Shown here piece by piece: positions 53,013 through 61,493 of a stretch of 64,000 bases of DNA. The notes under the pieces were generated by a model. That model was not told the origin of the DNA. It was given only the letters and a program-made list of their open reading frames with translations, and did no database searches. Both the position numbers and the translations under genes were made by a program. Source of the DNA: Blastococcus sp. TBT05-19 (GTDB lineage Bacteria > Actinomycetota > Actinomycetes > Mycobacteriales > Geodermatophilaceae); assembly GCF_003319095.1 (NCBI RefSeq), contig NZ_QOHI01000001.1, positions 1,116,001 through 1,180,000 on the forward strand. The letters run 5' to 3'. Numbering within the stretch: position 1 is the first letter of the stretch; every line of letters begins with the position of its first letter.

Positions 53013-53390
53013 TCAGCCGTTGCGCGGGCCGGGGACCGGCGGCTGCGCCGGGATGGACGCCGTGTCCGGCCCCAGGTGCGCCTCGACCGGGCCGGCCGAG
53101 TCCAGGTCGAGCACCCGCACGTGGATCACGTTCCGCTGCTGCAGGGCCGCCCGCAGCGCCCGGTGCAGCCCGTCCTCCAGGTACAGCTCACCGTGCCACT
53201 GCACCGCGTGCGGGAACAGGTCGCCGTAGAACGTCGAGTCGTCGGCCAGCAGCGCGTCGAGGGCCAGCTCGCGCTTCGTCGTCGTCAGCGTGTCCATGCG
53301 CACCTGACGCGGCGGGATCATCGCCCAGTCGCGGGGCTGGAGGCCGTGGTCGGGATAGGGGCGGCCGTCGCGGACACCTTTGAAGATCAG
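53013..53390 (-). CDS. Conserved actinobacterial protein, probable CTG start
   Basis: A 125-aa protein of unknown function, conserved next to hrcA in actinobacteria (as in mycobacteria, to my knowledge). The frame is open upstream of the first ATG (53321) and encodes the family-like start [16 protein letters not shown]. The only start-like codon for it is CTG at 53390, with GGAGG nine bases before it. Downstream core: [20 protein letters not shown] and [20 protein letters not shown]. Divergent from hrcA. Confidence 0.75.
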   Translation of the reverse strand: MIFKGVRDGRPYPDHGLQPRDWAMIPPRQVRMDTLTTTKRELALDALLADDSTFYGDLFPHAVQWHGELYLEDGLHRALRAALQQRNVIHVRVLDLDSAGPVEAHLGPDTASIPAQPPVPGPRNG

Positions 53391-53487
53391 GGGGACCGAC
53401 CTCCGCTCTCAGCCCCCGGCGGGGCGCCCGACGGGCCCACCCTAACCGCCGGGCCACGTGCTCTGCCGCCCGTACCGCTGCGTGGGT

Positions 53488-53544
53488 GGCCCCCTGCGGA
53501 GCCTCGCTCCGAGCGTGCGAGCAGGGAGGAGGAGGGGGTCCTTC
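53488..53544 (+). repeat. 57-nt dispersed palindromic repeat, copy D
   Basis: Starts GGCCCCCTGC and ends AGGGGGTCCTTC, ungapped with copies A-C; outer arms CCCCCT/AGGGGG. It ends four bases before the hrcA -10, so it occupies the -35 region of the heat-shock promoter. Confidence 0.8.
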
Positions 53545-53547
53545 GAG

Positions 53548-53553
53548 TATGCT
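53548..53553 (+). promoter_or_regulatory. -10 hexamer of hrcA-dnaJ-rsmE
   Basis: TATGCT directly upstream of CIRCE; predicted transcript starts inside the CIRCE element. Confidence 0.5.
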
Positions 53554-53556
53554 GGC

Positions 53557-53583
53557 TTGGCACTCTGTCCGTGCGAGTGCCAG
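53557..53583. promoter_or_regulatory. CIRCE operator
   Basis: TTGGCACTC, nine-base spacer, GAGTGCCAG: the standard HrcA-binding inverted repeat (consensus TTAGCACTC-N9-GAGTGCTAA). It overlaps the start of the hrcA transcript, indicating autoregulation. Confidence 0.95.
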
Positions 53584-53635
53584 CCCCGAGAGGGCCCGCC
53601 GCACGGCACGTCGACCGGTACGGGGAGGTGTCACC

Positions 53636-54658
53636 GTGGCGCACGACGAACGCCGCCTGGAGGTGCTCCGGGCCATCGTCCAGGACTTCGTGTCGACCAA
53701 CGACCCGGTGGGCAGCAAGGCCCTCGCCGAGCGGCACGACCTCGGCGTCTCCCCTGCGACCATCCGCAACGACATGGCGGTGCTGGAAGAGCAGGGCTAC
53801 ATCACCCAGCCGCACACCAGCGCCGGCCGGGTGCCCACCGACAAGGGCTACCGCCTGTTCGTCGACCGGCTCTCCGCGGTCAAGCCGCTCTCGTCGGCCG
53901 AGCGCCGCGCGATCGAGCGCTTCCTCGACGGCGCCGTCGACCTGCACGACGTGCTCGGCCGGACCGTGCGCCTGCTGGCCCAGCTGACCCGCCAGGTCGC
54001 GGTCGTCCAGTACCCGACGCTCTCGCGCAGCGCCGTCCGGCACCTGGAGGTCGTCCAGGTCGCCGCCTCGCGGCTGCTCGTCGTGCTCATCACCGACACC
54101 GGGCGGGTCGAGCAGCGGGTGGTCGACTCGCCGGTCGAGGTCGACGCCGGAGCGGTCGCCGACCTGCGCGCCCTGCTCAACCAGGCCTTCGCGGGGGTCA
54201 AGCTCGCCGAGGCCGGCGACAAGGTCCCCGACCTGCTCGACACCGCTCCCGCGCACCTGCGCGGTCTGGTCGCGACCGTCAGCACCACGCTGGTGGAGAC
54301 CCTCGTCGAGCCGAGCGAGGACCGGCTGGTCATCGGCGGGACGGCGAACCTCGCCCGCGGCAGCGCGCTGGACTTCCCCGGCACGATGCGCCCGATCCTC
54401 GAGGCGCTCGAGGAGCAGGTCGTCGTCCTCCGGTTGATGAGCGAGGTCGACGCGAGCACCGTGCTGGTGCGGATCGGCGAGGAGAACGCCCACGAGGCGC
54501 TGTCGGGGGCCTCGCTGGTCACCGTGGGCTACGGCTCGGCGGACCGGTCGCTCGGCGGCCTGGGCGTCGTCGGGCCGACCCGCATGGACTACCCAGGGAA
54601 CATGGCCGCGGTCCGAGCCGTGGCCCGCTACGTCGGCCATCTGCTGGCCGAGAGCTGA
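53636..54658 (+). CDS. hrcA: Heat-inducible repressor HrcA
   Basis: A 340-aa repressor of heat-shock genes that binds CIRCE. The winged-helix N-terminus reads [21 protein letters not shown] and [20 protein letters not shown]; the dimer/inserted domains follow. GTG at 53636 lies after GGGGAGGTG. A CIRCE element upstream shows self-control. First gene of hrcA-dnaJ-rsmE. Confidence 0.95.
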   Translation: MAHDERRLEVLRAIVQDFVSTNDPVGSKALAERHDLGVSPATIRNDMAVLEEQGYITQPHTSAGRVPTDKGYRLFVDRLSAVKPLSSAERRAIERFLDGAVDLHDVLGRTVRLLAQLTRQVAVVQYPTLSRSAVRHLEVVQVAASRLLVVLITDTGRVEQRVVDSPVEVDAGAVADLRALLNQAFAGVKLAEAGDKVPDLLDTAPAHLRGLVATVSTTLVETLVEPSEDRLVIGGTANLARGSALDFPGTMRPILEALEEQVVVLRLMSEVDASTVLVRIGEENAHEALSGASLVTVGYGSADRSLGGLGVVGPTRMDYPGNMAAVRAVARYVGHLLAES

Positions 54659-54674
54659 GGACGAGACAACACCC

Positions 54675-55805
54675 ATGGCAACCGACTACTACGGCGTGCT
54701 GGGCCTTGCCCAGGGGGCGACGGACAGCGAGATCAAGAAGGCCTACCGCCGTCTGGCGCGCGACCTGCACCCCGACGTCAACCCCGACGCCGAGGCCAAG
54801 GAGCGCTTCCAGGAGGTCACCCGGGCCTACGAGGCGCTGACCGATCCGGAGAAGCGCCGCATCGTCGACCTCGGCGGCGACCCCTTCGACCCGGGGGCCG
54901 GCGGGGGCGCCGGGTTCGGCGGAGCCGGCTTCGGCGGCCTCGGCGACATCATGGACGCCTTCTTCGGCGGCGCCGCCGCCCGCGGGCCGCGCAGCCGCAC
55001 CCGCGCGGGCCGAGACGCGCTCATCCCGGTCGAGCTCGAGCTCGACGAGACCGTGTTCGGCACCACCAAGGAGCTGACGGTCGACACCGCCGTCCTCTGC
55101 GACGCCTGCTCCGGGGCCGGGACGGCGCCGGGCACGCACCCGGCCACCTGCGTCACCTGCTCCGGTCGCGGCGAGGTGCAGAGCGTGCAGCGCGGGTTCC
55201 TCGGCCAGGTCGTCTCCAGCCGGCCCTGCCCGACCTGCTCCGGCACGGGCCAGGTCATCCCGGAGCCGTGCCCGAAGTGCGCCGGCGACGGTCGCGTCCG
55301 GGCCCGCCGCACGATCTCGGTGAAGGTGCCCGCCGGCGTCGAGGACGGCATGCGGATCCGGCTCACCGGCCACGGCGAGGTCGGCCCGGGCGGCGGGCCC
55401 GCCGGTGACCTGTACGTCGAGGTGCGGGAGGTCCCGCACCCGGTGTTCACCCGCGAGGGCGAGGACCTGCACTGCCGGGTCACCCTGCCGATGACCTCGG
55501 CCGCGCTCGGCACGACCCTGAGCCTCAAGACCCTCGACGGCGAGGAGGACCTGGACATCCGTCCGGGCACCCAGTCCGGCAGCGTCCTGACCCTGCGGGC
55601 GCACGGCGCCCCGCGGCTGCGCGCCACCGGCCGCGGCAACCTCGTGGTGCACGTCGAGGTGCAGACCCCGACCCGCCTCGACGGCGAGCAGGAGAAGCTG
55701 CTGCGCGAGCTGGCGGCGCTGCGCGGGGAGGACCAGCCCGAGTCGCACCGGGAGGCGCAGGGCGGCCTGTTCTCCCGCGTCCGCGACGCGTTCAAGGAGC
55801 GCTGA
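54675..55805 (+). CDS. dnaJ: Chaperone DnaJ
   Basis: A 376-aa DnaK co-chaperone: J domain with HPD at residues 32-34, a Gly/Phe region, four zinc repeats ([32 protein letters not shown]) and the C-terminal peptide-binding domains. Linkage to hrcA marks it as the DnaJ2 type of actinobacteria. It starts 16 bases after hrcA and shares its CIRCE-controlled transcript. Confidence 0.96.
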   Translation: MATDYYGVLGLAQGATDSEIKKAYRRLARDLHPDVNPDAEAKERFQEVTRAYEALTDPEKRRIVDLGGDPFDPGAGGGAGFGGAGFGGLGDIMDAFFGGAAARGPRSRTRAGRDALIPVELELDETVFGTTKELTVDTAVLCDACSGAGTAPGTHPATCVTCSGRGEVQSVQRGFLGQVVSSRPCPTCSGTGQVIPEPCPKCAGDGRVRARRTISVKVPAGVEDGMRIRLTGHGEVGPGGGPAGDLYVEVREVPHPVFTREGEDLHCRVTLPMTSAALGTTLSLKTLDGEEDLDIRPGTQSGSVLTLRAHGAPRLRATGRGNLVVHVEVQTPTRLDGEQEKLLRELAALRGEDQPESHREAQGGLFSRVRDAFKER

Positions 55806-55808
55806 CCG

Positions 55809-56561
55809 GTGAGCACCGAGGCCCCGGAGCTGGACGGCTCGCCGCTGTTCCTGGTCGACGAGCTGCCCGACGTCCCGGAGCTGCTGGTCGACGGCCAGGA
55901 GGGCCGGCACGCCGTCGACGTGCTGCGGCTGCAGAGCGGTGAGCGGGTGCACGTCGGCGACGGCGAGGGGACCCTCGCCGAGGGCGAGGTCGTCTCCGCC
56001 GGGCCGGAGGGCCTGCGGGTCGTGGTGCGGAACCGGTTCGAGGTCCCCGCGCCGACGCCGGAGTTCGTGCTCGTCCAGGCGCTGCCCAAGGGCGACCGCG
56101 GACCGCTGGCCGTCGACCTCGCCACCGAGCTCGGCGTGGACCGGATCGTGCCCTGGCAGGCCTCCCGCTGCGTGACCCGCTGGCGCGAGGACCGGGTGGA
56201 CAAGGGTGTGGCCAAGTGGCGCGCCGCGGCCCGGGCGGCGAGCAAGCAGTCCCGACGTCCGTGGCTGCCGGAGGTCACCGAGCCGATGAGCACCCGCGAG
56301 GTCGCCGGGATGCTGGCCGACGTCGAGCTCGCCGTCGTGCTGCACGAGCAGGCCCGGCGTCCGCTGGCCGAGCTGACCGTCCCGACGTCGGGCACCGTGG
56401 TGATCGTGGTCGGGCCCGAGGGCGGGCTCACCGACGGCGAGGTCGTCGCCTTCCGTGCGGCCGGCGCGCACCCGGTGCGGCTGGGCCCCGAGGTGCTGCG
56501 CACCTCCACCGCCGGCGCCGCCGCGCTCGCCGCCCTGAGCTTCGGCACCCGCTGGAGGTAG
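55809..56561 (+). CDS. rsmE: 16S rRNA m3U1498 methyltransferase RsmE
   Basis: A 250-aa SPOUT methyltransferase. The N-terminal PUA-like part contains EGRHAVDVLRLQSGERVHVGDG, and the knot motifs VIVVGPEGGLTDGEV and RLGPEVLRTSTAGAAAL are intact. It starts three bases after dnaJ. Its stop is TAG. A perfect 20-bp hairpin follows. Confidence 0.94.
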   Translation: MSTEAPELDGSPLFLVDELPDVPELLVDGQEGRHAVDVLRLQSGERVHVGDGEGTLAEGEVVSAGPEGLRVVVRNRFEVPAPTPEFVLVQALPKGDRGPLAVDLATELGVDRIVPWQASRCVTRWREDRVDKGVAKWRAAARAASKQSRRPWLPEVTEPMSTREVAGMLADVELAVVLHEQARRPLAELTVPTSGTVVIVVGPEGGLTDGEVVAFRAAGAHPVRLGPEVLRTSTAGAAALAALSFGTRWR

Positions 56562-56574
56562 CGGTCGCGCTCTC

Positions 56575-56620
56575 ACGTCAGAGGGTCGCTATCCACGATG
56601 GGATAGCGACCCTCTGACGT
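56575..56620. terminator. Perfect 20-bp hairpin between rsmE and ybdD
   Basis: Arms ACGTCAGAGGGTCGCTATCC and its exact complement, loop ACGATG. It lies between converging genes and would terminate both; it is notably less GC-rich than its surroundings. Confidence 0.8.
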
Positions 56621-56632
56621 ATCAGGGCGCGT

Positions 56633-56821
56633 TCAGCAGCAGCGGCTCATCGGGTTGGCCTCGGCCGCGTCGGCGCGCTCCCGCTCGAACTGCCGCCGGC
56701 TCATGGGCTCGTGCCCGTGCTCCGCGCAGTGCGCCAGGTAGTCGTCCCAGCGGGCCTCGCCGGTGAACTCCTTGAGGTACCAGCGCAGCCCCTCCCAGGC
56801 CCGGGTCAGCGTGGCGGTCAC
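56633..56821 (-). CDS. YbdD/YjiX family CstA-associated protein
   Basis: A 62-aa protein of the family encoded next to CstA (WEGLRWYLKEFTGEARWDDYL, EPMSRRQFERER). It ends SRCC followed by TGA. Some family members are annotated as selenoproteins with Sec in this C-terminal motif; here both positions are Cys. GTG start overlaps the cstA stop, so the two are translated together. Confidence 0.9.
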   Translation of the reverse strand: MTATLTRAWEGLRWYLKEFTGEARWDDYLAHCAEHGHEPMSRRQFERERADAAEANPMSRCC

Positions 56822-59040
56822 TTCTCCTCCGCCTCGCTGCGGCCGGCGCCCGCTCCGACGAGGCGGTCGCGGTCGGCCATGGCCCGCTTCTCCTCGGCGG
56901 TCGCGAAGAGTCCGGCCGGCTCGACGAGCTTCGACTCCACCGCCGGCTCCTCCGTGGTCGGCAGACCCCCGGCCTTGATCGCCCGGGCGATCACGAGCGC
57001 GGCGTGCACGGCCACCACCAGCGTCAGCAGCGCGAAGACCGACTGCAGGATGCCGTTGAGCGTGGAGTTGAAGATGACCTGGTCCATCTGGTCCTGGTTC
57101 TGCGCCGGGGCCAGCACCTCACCGGCGGCCCGGGCGTCGGAGTACACGCCCGCCTGGGTGAAGTAGCCGACCCGCGGGTCGGCGGAGAAGATCTTCTGCC
57201 AGCTCGCGGTCATGGTGATGACGAGGTCCCAGGCCAGCGGGATCCCGGTCACCCAGGCGTAGCGCAGCTTGCCGTGCTTGACCAGCAGCACCGTGCACAG
57301 CGTCAGCGCGATGGCCGCCAGCAGCTGGTTGGCGATGCCGAACAGCGGGAAGAGCTGGTTGACGCCGCCCAGCGGGTCGGTGACGCCGATGTACAGGACC
57401 GTGCCCCAGAGGCCGACGACGACGGCGCTGGCGATGATGTTGCCCGGCCGCCACGACAGGTCGCCGAACTTCTTCCAGACGTTGCCGATCGTGTCCTGCA
57501 GCATGAACCGGCCCACGCGGGTGCCGGCGTCGACGGCGGTGAGGATGAACAGCGCCTCGAACATGATCGCGAAGTGGTACCAGAACGCCTGGCCTCCGCC
57601 GCCGAACGCCTGGCTGAAGATCTGGGCCAGGCCGACGGCCAGCGCGGGGGCGCCACCGGTGCGGGAGACCAGCGAGTCCTCCTGGACGGCGGCCGACGCC
57701 GCGGCGATCGACTGCGCGGTGGTGTCGAACCCGAGGCCCTGGACGAACGCGGCGGCGGACTCCGCCGTGCCGCCGGTGGCGCCGGCCGGGCTGTTCATCG
57801 CGAAGTACAGGCCCTGGTCGATGACCACCGCGGCGATCAGCGCGCTGATGGCCACGAACGACTCCATGAGCATGCCGCCGTAGCCGATCAGCCGGACCTG
57901 GCCCTCCTTGGCGACCATCTTCGGCGTGGTGCCGGAGGAGATCAGCGCGTGGAAGCCCGAGAGCGCGCCGCAGGCGATCGTGATGAACACGAACGGGAAG
58001 AGGCTGCCGGCGAACACCGGCCCGGTGCCCTCGCGGGCGAAGTCGCTGACGGCGTCGGCCTGGATGACCGGCCGGGCGACGATCAGGCTGATCGCCAGGA
58101 GGACGATGACGCCGATCTTCATGAAGGTCGACAGGTAGTCGCGCGGGGTCAGGAGCATCCAGACCGGCAGCACCGAGGCGACGAACCCGTAGACGACCAG
58201 CGCGAGGACCAGCCACTCCTTGGACAGCGTCAGGGTCTCGCCCAGGGCGGTGTCCTGGATCCAGCCGCCACCGACGATGGCCAGCAGCAGCAGGGCGACG
58301 CCGATGCCGGTGGCCTCGAGCACCCTGCCCGGCCGCAGCACCCGCAGGTAGAAGCCCATGAAGAGGGCGATCGGGATGGTCAGCGCGATCGAGAAGACGC
58401 CCCACGGCGACTCGGCCAGCGCGTTGACCACGATCAGCGCGAGCACCGCCAGGATGATGATCATGATGGCGAAGACGGCGATCAGCGCCGCGATGCCGCC
58501 GACCAGGCCGATCTCCTCGCGGATCATCTGGCCGAGGCTCTTCCCGTTGCGGCGCATCGAGAAGAACATGACGACCAGGTCCTGCACCGCCCCGGCGAAG
58601 ATGACGCCGACGACGATCCAGATCGTGCCGGGCAGGTAGCCCATCTGCGCCGCGAGCACCGGACCGACCAGCGGGCCCGCGCCGGCGATGGCGGCGAAGT
58701 GGTGGCCGAAGAGCACCCGGCGGTCGGTGACGTCGAAGTCGACGCCGTTCTCCAGCCGCTCGGCCGGGGTGGCCCGGCGGGAGTCGGCGCGGAGCACCCG
58801 GTAGGTGATGAAGCGCGAGTAGAAGCGGTAGGCGATCGCGTACGAGGACAGCGCCGCGAACAGCAGCCAGAGCGCGGAGATCGTCTCGCCCCGGGCGATG
58901 GCCAGCACGCCCCAGCAGACCGCGCCGACCAGCGCGACCGCGGTCCAGATCAGCACGCTCTTCATCGACAACCGGCTGCCGCCGGAGCCCGCGGAGGACG
59001 CGCCCCCGCCGTCGTCGGTCCTGGTCATCGTCCCGGCCAT
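56818..59040 (-). CDS. cstA: Carbon starvation protein CstA
   Basis: A 740-aa transporter with about 16-18 spans, of the peptide/pyruvate uptake family. Conserved segments: GHHFAAIAGAGPLVGPVLAA, GVIFAGAVQDLVVMF and GFHALISSGTTPKM. ATG at 59040 is chosen; a second ATG 12 bases downstream is possible. The N-terminal 35 residues are Gly/Ser-rich. It is paired with YbdD. Confidence 0.93.
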   Translation of the reverse strand: MAGTMTRTDDGGGASSAGSGGSRLSMKSVLIWTAVALVGAVCWGVLAIARGETISALWLLFAALSSYAIAYRFYSRFITYRVLRADSRRATPAERLENGVDFDVTDRRVLFGHHFAAIAGAGPLVGPVLAAQMGYLPGTIWIVVGVIFAGAVQDLVVMFFSMRRNGKSLGQMIREEIGLVGGIAALIAVFAIMIIILAVLALIVVNALAESPWGVFSIALTIPIALFMGFYLRVLRPGRVLEATGIGVALLLLAIVGGGWIQDTALGETLTLSKEWLVLALVVYGFVASVLPVWMLLTPRDYLSTFMKIGVIVLLAISLIVARPVIQADAVSDFAREGTGPVFAGSLFPFVFITIACGALSGFHALISSGTTPKMVAKEGQVRLIGYGGMLMESFVAISALIAAVVIDQGLYFAMNSPAGATGGTAESAAAFVQGLGFDTTAQSIAAASAAVQEDSLVSRTGGAPALAVGLAQIFSQAFGGGGQAFWYHFAIMFEALFILTAVDAGTRVGRFMLQDTIGNVWKKFGDLSWRPGNIIASAVVVGLWGTVLYIGVTDPLGGVNQLFPLFGIANQLLAAIALTLCTVLLVKHGKLRYAWVTGIPLAWDLVITMTASWQKIFSADPRVGYFTQAGVYSDARAAGEVLAPAQNQDQMDQVIFNSTLNGILQSVFALLTLVVAVHAALVIARAIKAGGLPTTEEPAVESKLVEPAGLFATAEEKRAMADRDRLVGAGAGRSEAEEK

Positions 59041-59142
59041 GTGCGCCTCCACCCCCGGCGGCGACACCGACGTCACCGCGCGGCAGCAGCATAGGAGCCG
59101 GATCCGTTCCGACGCGAAGAAACGGCGCGACGCGTCCCGGGT

Positions 59143-60750
59143 TCAGCGGAGCGCGGCGCGGGCCCGCTCGCTGAGCAGGTCGACGGCGAGACCGAGCAGC
59201 ACGATCGCGGCCAGCACGGTGGCGACCGCCGGCCAGTCGAACGACGCCGTCGACGCCGAGAGGAGCACCCCGATGCCGCCGGCGCCCAGCAGCCCGACCA
59301 GCACGGTGTCGCGGATCGCGACCTCCCAGCGGTAGCAGGCCAGCGCCACCACCGGCCCGGCCAGCGACGGCACCGTGCCGTACAGCCAGGCCGCGGCGGG
59401 TGGGGCACCGGCCGCCCGCAGGGCCTCGCGCGGGCGCTGGTCGGACTCCTCGACCGCCTCGCCGACCAGCCGGCCCAGCACGCCGAGCGTGTAGACGCCC
59501 AGCGCCAGCGCGCCGGGGAGGACCCCCGGCAGGAGCACGAACAGCAGCACCAGCGCCCACACCGGCGGGGGCACGGCCCGCAGCAGGAGGAGCGCGGTGC
59601 GCACCGCTCCACCCGCGATCCGGCGGACCGGTCCGGCCGAGCGCGGGCGCGCGACGAGTCCGGCCAGGGCCACCGCCCCGAACGCGGCGAAGGCGATCGC
59701 CAGCACCGACATGAGCACCGTGTCGACGGCGGCGGCCAGCACGGCGGCCAGCAGGTCGCGGTCGGTGGCCGGCGGCCAGGCGGCGGAGAGGACGTGGCCC
59801 AGCTGCTCGCGGGCCCGGGCGGAGACCAGGGTGGCGGGGGAGAGGGCCAGGAACCAGACCGCCCAGCCGGCGAGCACGAGGACGGCCCAGACCGCGCCGG
59901 CGAGGACGGGATCCCGCCCCGCCCCGGCCCGGGGGTCGGCCGCCCGCCGCCGGACCGCCCGACCGGCGGCCTCCGCGGCCAGGCACAGGACGGCGAGGGC
60001 GTACACCGTCGTCCACACCTGCTCCCAGCGCAGCGAGGTGAACGACAGCGACAGCTGGTAGCCCAGCCCGCCGGCGCCGATCAGCCCGAGCACGACGGCG
60101 GAGCGCACGGCGCACTCCAGCCGGTAGAAGGCGTAGGAGAGCAGGCTCCCGGTCGCCTGCGGCAGCAGCCCGTACAGCGTGGCGGTGCCGCGACCGGCGC
60201 CGGCGGCGAGCAGCGCGTCGAAGCCGCCGCGGGGCACCTCGTCGAGGATCCCGGCGAAGACGGTCGCGGTCACCGCGCCGTAGGGGAGGGCGATGGCGAG
60301 CACGCCGACCCACGGGTCGAGGCCGAGGACGTTGAGCAGCAGCAGCCCCCACACCGCCTCGTGCAGGCCGCGCGGCACGGCGAGCACCCCGCGGACGACG
60401 AGCCGGCCCGCCCGGCGTCGTCCCCAGGTGGTGCGGGCGACCGCGAGCGCACCCGCGGCGCCGAGCAGCACGGCCAAGCCGCCGCCGAGCACCGCGTAGG
60501 CGACGGTGACCAGCACCGACTCCCCGACGACGGCGAGGAACTCCGGCGCCAGCTCCGGGCGGAGCGCGGCCGAGGCGAAGCGGCCGAACTGCGCCACCCC
60601 GCCGGGGTTGAGCACCGCGCCGGAGAACAGCCCGCTCGCGGCCAGCGCCCAGCCGACCAGCGCGAGCGCCCCGAGCGCCCAGGCCCAGCGGCGGCGGTCC
60701 CGGACCAGCGGCGGCGCCACCGGCACCGGACGGTCGAGGAGGGTGGTCAC
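59143..60750 (-). CDS. Fused double PhnE-type ABC permease
   Basis: A 535-aa protein in which two PhnE-like permease domains are joined head to tail (about residues 1-265 and 275-535). Each has its own EAA-type loop (first LLAAGAGRGTATLYGLLP, second ALRAAGAPPAAAWLYGTVP) followed by a G-L-I/L-G-A-G-G segment. A single polypeptide would thus supply the whole membrane pathway. GTG start overlaps the ATPase stop. It is last in the operon with the PhnD-like receptor and the ATPase. Confidence 0.86.
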   Translation of the reverse strand: MTTLLDRPVPVAPPLVRDRRRWAWALGALALVGWALAASGLFSGAVLNPGGVAQFGRFASAALRPELAPEFLAVVGESVLVTVAYAVLGGGLAVLLGAAGALAVARTTWGRRRAGRLVVRGVLAVPRGLHEAVWGLLLLNVLGLDPWVGVLAIALPYGAVTATVFAGILDEVPRGGFDALLAAGAGRGTATLYGLLPQATGSLLSYAFYRLECAVRSAVVLGLIGAGGLGYQLSLSFTSLRWEQVWTTVYALAVLCLAAEAAGRAVRRRAADPRAGAGRDPVLAGAVWAVLVLAGWAVWFLALSPATLVSARAREQLGHVLSAAWPPATDRDLLAAVLAAAVDTVLMSVLAIAFAAFGAVALAGLVARPRSAGPVRRIAGGAVRTALLLLRAVPPPVWALVLLFVLLPGVLPGALALGVYTLGVLGRLVGEAVEESDQRPREALRAAGAPPAAAWLYGTVPSLAGPVVALACYRWEVAIRDTVLVGLLGAGGIGVLLSASTASFDWPAVATVLAAIVLLGLAVDLLSERARAALR

Positions 60751-61493
60751 CGGGTGACCCCGTAGAAGCCCTCGAGGGAGGTCACGGTCAGCGACGCCGC
60801 CGGGGCGTCCATGACCACCCGGCCGTGCTCCAGCCCGACGACCCGGTCGCAGTGCCGCAGCGCCAGGGCCGGGTCGTGCAGCGCGGCGACCAGCGCGCCG
60901 CCCTGCTCGGCAGCGAGGGCGCCGAGCAGGGTCAGGACGACGTCGGCCAGCGCCGGGTCCAGCGCCGACGCCGGCTCGTCGGCCAGCACCAGCTCCGGCC
61001 GCTGCAGGAGCAGGCGGGCGACCGCCACCCGCTGCCGCTGCCCTCCGGAGAGCCGGTCGGTGCGCTCGTGCAGGCGGTCGGCCAGGCCCACGCGATCCAG
61101 GGCCGCCAGGACCTCCGCCGCCCCCTGCGGCCGCAGCAGCGACCAGGCCGCGCGCGCGGCCGACCACGACCCGAGCCGGCCGGCGTTGACGTTGTGCACC
61201 ACCCGCAGCGGCCCCGGGAGGTCCAGCTGCTGGCGCACGGTGCCGGTGCGCGCCCGGAGCCGGCGCAGCTCCCGGCCGCGCAGCGTCGTCGGGTCGGAGC
61301 CGTGCACCTCGACGGTGCCGGCCGTGGGCGCCACGGTGCCGTCGAGGACGCCGAGCAGCGTGGACTTCCCCGCGCCCGACGCACCGACGACGGCGACGCG
61401 TTCGCCCGCGGTCACCGCGAGGTCCACCCCGGCGAGGGCGGTGGTGCCGGGGTAGCGGACCTCGACGCCGGTGAGCCGCGCGATCGCGGTCAG
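60747..61493 (-). CDS. PhnC-type ABC ATPase, probable CTG start
   Basis: A 248-aa ATPase: Walker A GASGAGKST, signature LSGGQRQRVAVARLL, Walker B LVLADEPASALD. The first GTG (61427) would cut off the conserved N-terminal strand IARLTGVEVRYPGTTALAGV. The frame continues upstream to CTG at 61493, whose CTGA overlaps the stop of the receptor gene, so translation likely starts at CTG by coupling. It powers the fused permease. Confidence 0.84.
   Translation of the reverse strand: MTAIARLTGVEVRYPGTTALAGVDLAVTAGERVAVVGASGAGKSTLLGVLDGTVAPTAGTVEVHGSDPTTLRGRELRRLRARTGTVRQQLDLPGPLRVVHNVNAGRLGSWSAARAAWSLLRPQGAAEVLAALDRVGLADRLHERTDRLSGGQRQRVAVARLLLQRPELVLADEPASALDPALADVVLTLLGALAAEQGGALVAALHDPALALRHCDRVVGLEHGRVVMDAPAASLTVTSLEGFYGVTR

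Noticed and set aside
56633-56635. UGA of ybdD as a selenocysteine codon
   Set aside because: Only a CUA-type tRNA-Sec is seen, the frame after the TGA shows no conserved extension, and Cys occupies the expected site.
57119-60352. A 1077-codon minus-strand frame across cstA and the permease gene
   Set aside because: Same-strand but shifted frame of two recognisable genes, arginine-rich and without motifs.
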